From positions 73,643-83,854 of the forward strand of contig RQSC01000308.1 in assembly GCA_013416795.1 (NCBI GenBank): a stretch of 10,212 nt of DNA, written 5' to 3'. Positions 6,172 through 10,212 of the stretch are shown piece by piece. Position numbers and translations under genes: made by a program. A model generated the notes under the pieces. The model saw nothing but the letters and a program-made list of their open reading frames with translations. It had not been told where the DNA came from and searched no databases. The stretch is from Prasinococcaceae sp. CCMP 1430. Lineage: Eukaryota; Prasinodermophyta; Palmophyllophyceae; Prasinococcales; Prasinococcaceae. Numbering within the stretch: position 1 is the stretch's first letter; each line of letters opens with the position of its first letter.

Positions 6172-6357
6172 ATGGGCGGCAGCGTCGCGAGCGATGGCGT
6201 CGCGCGAGGAGCTCGAGTCGCTGCCGCGGCGCGAGCTGCAGGCGCTCGCCAAGGTCGCCGGCGTGCCGGCGAACCTGTCGTCCGCGGCGCTGGTCGTCGC
6301 GCTGCTGGACGCGGGCGCAGGGGGCGATGCCGCCGGCGCTGGGGACGACGAGGCTGA
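6172..6357 (+). other. Overlapping upstream ORF with a strong start context
   Basis: An ATG at 6172 in optimal context (ACCATGG) opens a 61-codon Arg/Ala/Gly-rich frame ending at 6357. It is out of frame with the NuSAP-like start 22 bases downstream. The peptide has no recognisable character. If the transcript includes it, it would reduce translation of the main frame unless ribosomes scan past it. Confidence 0.3.
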
Positions 6358-7369
6358 GGTGGCGGCGTCGGATGATGACGTCGAGGTTGAGGCAGAGATT
6401 GCAAGTGATGAAGATTGCGAGGTGGGTGGAGAGGGACGCACCGGGAGGGTGGCAGCCGAGCCCGCGGGCGAGGCGACGGGCACGCCGCCCAAGCGGCGGC
6501 GCAGCTCGCTCGGCGCGTTTGCAGACGCCGCTCGCTCGCTTGTCAATGCCGTCGCGTCACCGTTCGCGGCGCCGCTGCCGCCGCGCTCGGCATCAAAGCC
6601 CGCGCCGCTGCGCGTGCCGACCCTCACGCGGCAGGGGTCTCAGTGTTCGTCGTCCCCGGGTTCAGACGATAGCGGTGCCTCGCTCTCTCGCCGCAAGAGC
6701 GTCTCGTTCAACCTCACCCCGCGCCATCGCGCGCCGGGTAGCTACAACCAACTCGAGGACGAGGCGTTCTGCGATTCGCCTGTGCCTCCAACACCGCACT
6801 TCGCTCCCGTGCCCATCCTGAAGAGGGACATGAGCGTCAAGAAGGCCGCTCTGCCAAGCCCCTCGGCTGCTGCGAGCGCGGGCGCGCGTCTGGCTGCCGC
6901 GGGCTTCACCACGGTTGCGCGGCGTGCAAAGGAGACCGTCAAGGCGCTCTTGCGATATACCGCGCCCTCGGCAAACGACGCCGCGGCAGGGAGGGCAGCG
7001 CCTGCGCCGCAGGAGGCCAAAGATTTCGTCCCGCTGGAAGAGTCTGACGTTGAAGCGGATGGCGCTGAGGAGGAGGACACGGACGCGGATGTCGCGGATG
7101 AGGTCTGCGAGGACGAGCATGCTGCGTCCGAGGAGGTCGAGGAGCGGCGCAAGTCGGTGGGCATCTACGAGCGCCTGTACTCGCTCCATGGCAAGGGCGA
7201 CAAGCCGCAGGGGGCAGCGAAGAGCACGTCGACGAAGGCGAATTCGCGCGCGGGTGCCTTCGATCTCAAGGCGTCCCTGGCCAAGACTCCGACCTGGAAG
7301 ATGAAGTCAGGCAAAATCTCGAGGGCGGCCGCGGCCGACGGCGAGGCGCCCGAGCAGCTGGCCGCATAA
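6194..7369 (+). CDS. NuSAP-like SAP-domain protein
   Basis: This is a 391-residue protein. The ATG at 6194 is the first in-frame ATG and has G at minus 3 and plus 4. NuSAP is a nucleolar and spindle-associated protein that binds DNA through an N-terminal SAP motif and bundles microtubules around chromosomes in mitosis. Residues 4-39 form a SAP-like helix-turn-helix (REELESLPRRELQALAK, then GVPANLSSAALVVALLD), close in pattern to the NuSAP N-terminus. An acidic region follows (51-80). TPPK at 97-100 fits a CDK site and abuts a KRRR nuclear signal. RRKSVSFN (166-173) contains KSVSF, fitting the RVxF PP1-docking pattern. A second acidic block is at 282-317. FDLKASLAKTPTWKMKSGK (356-374) corresponds to the NuSAP C-terminal FDLKASL...GK microtubule-region motif. 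Combined N- and C-terminal matches make NuSAP the best call; the middle is disordered and unrelated in sequence. It is divergent from ERH and convergent with the PHD gene. Confidence 0.7.
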   Translation: MASREELESLPRRELQALAKVAGVPANLSSAALVVALLDAGAGGDAAGAGDDEAEVAASDDDVEVEAEIASDEDCEVGGEGRTGRVAAEPAGEATGTPPKRRRSSLGAFADAARSLVNAVASPFAAPLPPRSASKPAPLRVPTLTRQGSQCSSSPGSDDSGASLSRRKSVSFNLTPRHRAPGSYNQLEDEAFCDSPVPPTPHFAPVPILKRDMSVKKAALPSPSAAASAGARLAAAGFTTVARRAKETVKALLRYTAPSANDAAAGRAAPAPQEAKDFVPLEESDVEADGAEEEDTDADVADEVCEDEHAASEEVEERRKSVGIYERLYSLHGKGDKPQGAAKSTSTKANSRAGAFDLKASLAKTPTWKMKSGKISRAAAADGEAPEQLAA

Positions 7370-7382
7370 GCGCGAGCGATGC

Positions 7383-7413
7383 TGCGCCGCTGGCGCCTGA
7401 GCGGAGCGGCGCA
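7383..7413. repeat. Perfect 9-bp hairpin after the NuSAP-like stop
   Basis: TGCGCCGCT (7383-7391) and AGCGGCGCA (7405-7413) are exact reverse complements around a 13-base loop. The hairpin begins 14 bases after the TAA stop of the NuSAP-like gene. Confidence 0.6.
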
Positions 7414-7496
7414 TAACTCAAGAGTACATACACACCAGCAACGTGGTCCGGAGCACCTGCCTCCGGCGCGCGGTCGCCGCGCAGACAACGAGATTC

Positions 7497-7501
7497 TTAC
7501 A
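7497..7501 (-). terminator. TGTAA just after the PHD gene stop
   Basis: TGTAA on the minus strand lies 3 bases after the TAG stop (7507-7505). It is closer to the stop than usual for a poly(A) signal, so it is the weakest of the three sites, but it fits the pattern. Confidence 0.35.
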
Positions 7502-7504
7502 CCC

Positions 7505-10132
7505 CTAATGCCGCGAGCGCTTGGCAGACTTAGGGGTGCCGTTAGCGGCCTTCTTCGCCTCCTGGATCTGCAGCTCGGTCGCCACGATCTCCCTTTTCAC
7601 GCGCTCGCGGCGCGCCACGCGCTCAACGATGGTGCGCAGCTGCTCGCAGTCCCTGCGCATATCGCGCACACGCTGCAGGCACGCGCCTGCATGCACGATC
7701 GCAGCCGACATCTCCTCGCTGAGCTCGTCCTTGCGCTCGCGCTTGCGAGTATCGCGATCGCGCACGCGGGGCCGGTCCTCGATAATTGAAGTGGCGAGGT
7801 TGGCGGCGCTCCGCTTGGCCTCCTCGCGAGACCTGTCACGGATCTCCTTGCGCTGGAGGCGCTTGGCTTCCTTCAACGACTCAGCGAGCGCCTCGACGTC
7901 CGTATTGCGGGCCAAGCGCTTCGCTCGTTCCTTGGCCTGAGCGTCTATGTCGTCCATAGCGCGTTCCAGCACCACCGCAAAGATCTTTTCGTTCGCGCGC
8001 CGTTGCATGATCAGCTCGTGCTGCGCCAGAATGAGCTCGCCAGTGACCTCGTCCTCGGGAGCAGTGGCCAGCAGACGTTGGCACTCGTCGCACCCAAGCA
8101 GCGCCTTGGTTGCCTCGAGCGAGGGCAGCAAAGCATCGCCGGGTGGCAGAAGAGACGGGACGAAAGCGCCTAGGCCATCGAGGTTTCCCTTTTTGCCGGC
8201 CGGCGCACTCGCAGCTGCCGGGGGCGGCGGAGCCGACGGCGTACCCGGCTTCTTTTCGGCGACAGGCGCTCGCTTCAGGCACTTGGCCGGGGCAGTGTCC
8301 GTGCCGCATCGCCCCTTGCGCTGCACCACGCAGACGGCGCAGCGACCGAGGTTTGCCTTCGACTCGGTATCACTTGCGACGAGTTCTGCATGCCTGGCAG
8401 CAATCCGTTCAGCAGCCTCAGACCCGAGCACTATGGGTGCAGGGAGCGAGTCAGTTGTCGCGAGGAGCTTGGCCGTCAGCGGATGCAGTCGCTCGGGCGG
8501 CTCGGGAATCTTCGCAGGAAGGGTGGCTGCTTTGCCGCTCGCTGCCTTCGCCGCCGGAACAGCTTGTTTCGCCGCTTGCAACTCGCGGGTCGGCGCGGCG
8601 CTGTTGCTCGGGGGTGGCACAGAAGGCGCGGGAGCCACGGCTCGCGCGGGTGCTGCTGGCCTGCCCGTAGCTCGTGGACCCACCCGCAGCCACTCCCTCG
8701 CAGCAGCCGTGATGATAGCGTTCTGTATCGGATTCGTCAGCCAGGAACTCAGCTCCCTCTGCTGCGTGCCCATCTTTGTCGCTACCTGACCCAGCGTCAT
8801 CCCGCGAAGGGGAAGCGTCTGTCGAAGCAATGACGCCACCTCGGAGGGCTGGCAAGTGTCCAAGTAGTTCGCAGGTTCGCCCTCCGGGCAGTCTGTGCCG
8901 CTCGTCTGCTTTCCAGCATTTGCAGAGCTGGGGGCGCAGCCGTTGGTCAAACTCACTCCTGCCCTCGCCGTTCCCATCGCGGCGGAGATCTTCGCGTCGT
9001 TCTCCGCCCTGAGCTTGGAGTGCTTCCCACAGTACGCCTTCAACTCGAGCTCGTCGATCGAGCCACCCTTGCTGCGAATCTCCATCCGCCACTTGGACGC
9101 GCGGGCGCAGGTAGGGTGAAAGGCGGCGACGCAGTTGCCATGTGCGCACTGGATGCATGCACCAGTCTTCTGGTTGCACACCCCGCATACTAACCGGAGG
9201 CGGTCACGGCGAATCTGATGCACGCCCTCGATGGGCGACATTTTCTCTGTGTCGACGACAAAAGTCTCTGGAACCCACTGTGAACAGAAGAGGTGCGCGA
9301 AGCTCGCTCCTGCGGCACCGAGCTCGGCATTGCCTTGGCCGCTCGCGCCGAGAGCGTTGCTCTGCGCACCGCCTGCCGGCCCAGCCGGCGGCACGCCAAC
9401 CTGACTGGGAATCGATCCGTCCATGTTCCGCACTGGCTTAAGTGCCCCGCCCGGCACGGTACAGAGCATACATTTGGCGCCGACGACGCCCTGCGAGCAG
9501 GGCGTGCACAGCCATGGGCCGTCGGGCACCTCATTGACACCGTAGCAGATCTGGTGCACGGGCACGTTGCACTGCTCGCAATAAATGATTCTGTTGCCCT
9601 CGACGCTCGTACCGTCACAGCATACGTGGCATACGTCGGCCTCTGCGTCGTTGTTTGGAGAGATGACGGTGACGATCTCTGGCACTCCAGGCACACCGCC
9701 ACTGTCGCGATTCATAGCGGCGATTGCGCGTTTGCGGCGCGAGGCCGCCGCCTGTTCTGATCGGATCTTGGCCAGCCTTGCGGCCTCTGCCGCATCCTCA
9801 TCCTTCCAGCGCTCCTCATATGGCCGCCCAGTCGCGGGGATCCTGAAAAATGGCGCGTCTGCCCCAGCCGAGCCCCCCTGCGGTGGCAGCAGCGCCGCGA
9901 TGTCGGCGGCGCTCAGGTCGCGGAAGTAGTCGTCACAGTACATCCTGAAGCTCACCTCAGGGATATCGACGACGTCACACGCCGTCCAGGCCAGCCGACC
10001 CACCGGTTCGCTCTTCTTTGGCTCCTTTGGCCGCGCCGAGCTGCCGCTTCGTCCGCGTCTCGCTTTCTCCTGCGGCACGCGTGCGCGCTCCTCCTTCGCT
10101 GCGAGCACCTCTTGAGGCAACGCCTGCAGCGA
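7505..10132 (-). CDS. PHD plus extended-PHD (BRPF/JADE/NTO1-type) chromatin protein, 5' partial
   Basis: One uninterrupted frame of at least 875 residues. No in-frame ATG exists between the right edge and codon 9943-9941, which is too far inside. A first exon probably lies beyond the window, joined at a CTTACAG (exon from 10132) or CTGCAG (exon from 10123) acceptor. Counting from the TTG codon at 10120, a C4HC3 PHD finger uses C164, C167, C181, C184, H189, C192, C205 and C208. An extended PHD follows (C217, C220, H276, C279, C312, C315, C322, C325, C330, H335, C338, C364, H367). This PHD-knuckle-PHD unit reads histone H3 tails and DNA in scaffolds of MYST acetyltransferase complexes. About 40 Gly/Ala/Pro residues (231-272) are inserted in the extended PHD. 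Residues 418-482 form a helical segment (MTLGQVATKMGTQQRELSSW) resembling a helix-turn-helix. A four-Cys motif C-x2-C-x7-C-x8-C is at 594-614. The C-terminus (700-860) is charged coiled coil ending in a basic tail. No EPL1 domain or bromodomain is visible, so the exact family member is unclear. Confidence 0.9.
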   Translation of the reverse strand, partial: SLQALPQEVLAAKEERARVPQEKARRGRSGSSARPKEPKKSEPVGRLAWTACDVVDIPEVSFRMYCDDYFRDLSAADIAALLPPQGGSAGADAPFFRIPATGRPYEERWKDEDAAEAARLAKIRSEQAAASRRKRAIAAMNRDSGGVPGVPEIVTVISPNNDAEADVCHVCCDGTSVEGNRIIYCEQCNVPVHQICYGVNEVPDGPWLCTPCSQGVVGAKCMLCTVPGGALKPVRNMDGSIPSQVGVPPAGPAGGAQSNALGASGQGNAELGAAGASFAHLFCSQWVPETFVVDTEKMSPIEGVHQIRRDRLRLVCGVCNQKTGACIQCAHGNCVAAFHPTCARASKWRMEIRSKGGSIDELELKAYCGKHSKLRAENDAKISAAMGTARAGVSLTNGCAPSSANAGKQTSGTDCPEGEPANYLDTCQPSEVASLLRQTLPLRGMTLGQVATKMGTQQRELSSWLTNPIQNAIITAAAREWLRVGPRATGRPAAPARAVAPAPSVPPPSNSAAPTRELQAAKQAVPAAKAASGKAATLPAKIPEPPERLHPLTAKLLATTDSLPAPIVLGSEAAERIAARHAELVASDTESKANLGRCAVCVVQRKGRCGTDTAPAKCLKRAPVAEKKPGTPSAPPPPAAASAPAGKKGNLDGLGAFVPSLLPPGDALLPSLEATKALLGCDECQRLLATAPEDEVTGELILAQHELIMQRRANEKIFAVVLERAMDDIDAQAKERAKRLARNTDVEALAESLKEAKRLQRKEIRDRSREEAKRSAANLATSIIEDRPRVRDRDTRKRERKDELSEEMSAAIVHAGACLQRVRDMRRDCEQLRTIVERVARRERVKREIVATELQIQEAKKAANGTPKSAKRSRH

Positions 10133-10181
10133 CTGTAAGCGCTCATGCGCGGGGCGGGCGCGGCGTAAAGGAAGAGCAGCA

Positions 10182-10212
<31 letters not shown>
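10133..10212 (-). other. Upstream or intronic sequence of the PHD gene ending in a C31 run
   Basis: On the minus strand the window opens with 31 C (10212-10182), then a CTGCTGCTCTTCCTTTACG pyrimidine stretch leading to the CTTACAG acceptor candidate. This looks like the 3' end of an intron. The homopolymer at the very edge may be a true C-tract or an assembly or sequencing artefact. Confidence 0.4.

Larger units (their letters stand above)
5554..6193. promoter_or_regulatory. Divergent promoter region between ERH and the NuSAP-like gene
   Basis: This 640-base spacer contains, in order: a G14 tract (5595-5608; C-tract in the ERH sense) about 40 bases before the ERH ATG, an E2F-type site (5655-5662), the palindrome AACGCGTT (5732-5739), the AGGGTTTATA element on the minus strand (5763-5754), an A-rich stretch (5851-5864), a cluster of stem-loops (5867-6013), and paired E2F-like sites (6071-6094). 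The central 5640-5900 is clearly more AT-rich than the flanks. No protein-coding gene is supported. Confidence 0.55.
7370..7504. other. Convergent spacer between the NuSAP-like and PHD genes
   Basis: This 135-base spacer contains a 9-bp hairpin (7383-7413) and the minus-strand TGTAA at 7501-7497. The two transcripts probably overlap at their 3' ends in so short a gap. Confidence 0.6.

Noticed and set aside
6044-6193. N-terminal extension of the NuSAP-like protein to a GTG at 6044
   Set aside because: Eukaryotic initiation at GTG is unlikely and the extension is Arg/Ala-rich; the SAP motif begins right after the ATG at 6194.
5971-6627. Ser/Ala-rich minus-strand frame opposite the NuSAP-like gene
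   Set aside because: Same mirror effect; it overlaps the SAP and acidic coding region, which has clear family character on the plus strand.
1-10212. Mobile element, CRISPR, phage or defence system
   Set aside because: No transposase, integrase, terminal repeats with target duplications, regularly spaced repeats or bacterial operon structure is present.

Overview
This window is nuclear DNA from a GC-rich, gene-dense eukaryotic microalga. The evidence is GT-AG introns in at least three genes, eukaryote-only protein families (ERH, a PHD/extended-PHD chromatin reader, Mis14/Nsl1 and NuSAP-like mitotic proteins) and A/G-at-minus-3 contexts at the start codons. There are no operons or Shine-Dalgarno sites. 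TGTAA sits just after the stop codon of all three minus-strand genes, which resembles the green-algal UGUAA poly(A) signal. The ERH protein is also closer to the plant-type sequence than to the human one. A chlorophyte or prasinophyte is the best guess; another GC-rich alga such as a pelagophyte or haptophyte is not excluded.

There are six genes in strictly alternating orientation. (1) 202-719 (+): 4F5/SERF-like small basic protein, two exons. (2) 2807-1123 (-): unrecognised coiled-coil protein, two exons. (3) 3612-4352 (+): probable kinetochore Mis14/Nsl1 subunit, intronless. (4) 5553-4730 (-): enhancer of rudimentary homolog (ERH), three exons, fully resolved at 102 residues. (5) 6194-7369 (+): SAP-domain protein with a NuSAP-like C-terminal motif, intronless as far as visible. 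(6) from the right edge down to 7505 (-): PHD finger plus extended PHD (BRPF/JADE/NTO1-type) chromatin protein, 5' end outside the window.

The alternation gives three convergent spacers (720-1122, 4353-4729, 7370-7504) and two divergent promoter spacers (2808-3611, 5554-6193). Each convergent spacer holds one strong GC hairpin. The upstream spacers share short AT-bearing motifs in an otherwise very GC-rich background: CGAAACC in all three complete upstream regions, AGGGTTTATA in the sense strand upstream of Mis14 and ERH, and a long C-tract in the sense strand upstream of four genes. A canonical E2F-type site lies upstream of ERH, and an inverted E2F-like pair lies in the NuSAP-like leader.

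Functionally, three neighbours touch mitosis: a kinetochore subunit, a spindle/chromatin-binding NuSAP-like protein, and ERH, an RNA-processing factor needed for mitotic gene splicing in human cells. Whether this is chance clustering or cell-cycle co-regulation cannot be settled from sequence alone. I see no mobile element, CRISPR array, virus, tRNA or rRNA. The most interesting unexplained stretch is 5850-6013, a run of nested stem-loops ending in TTTT.
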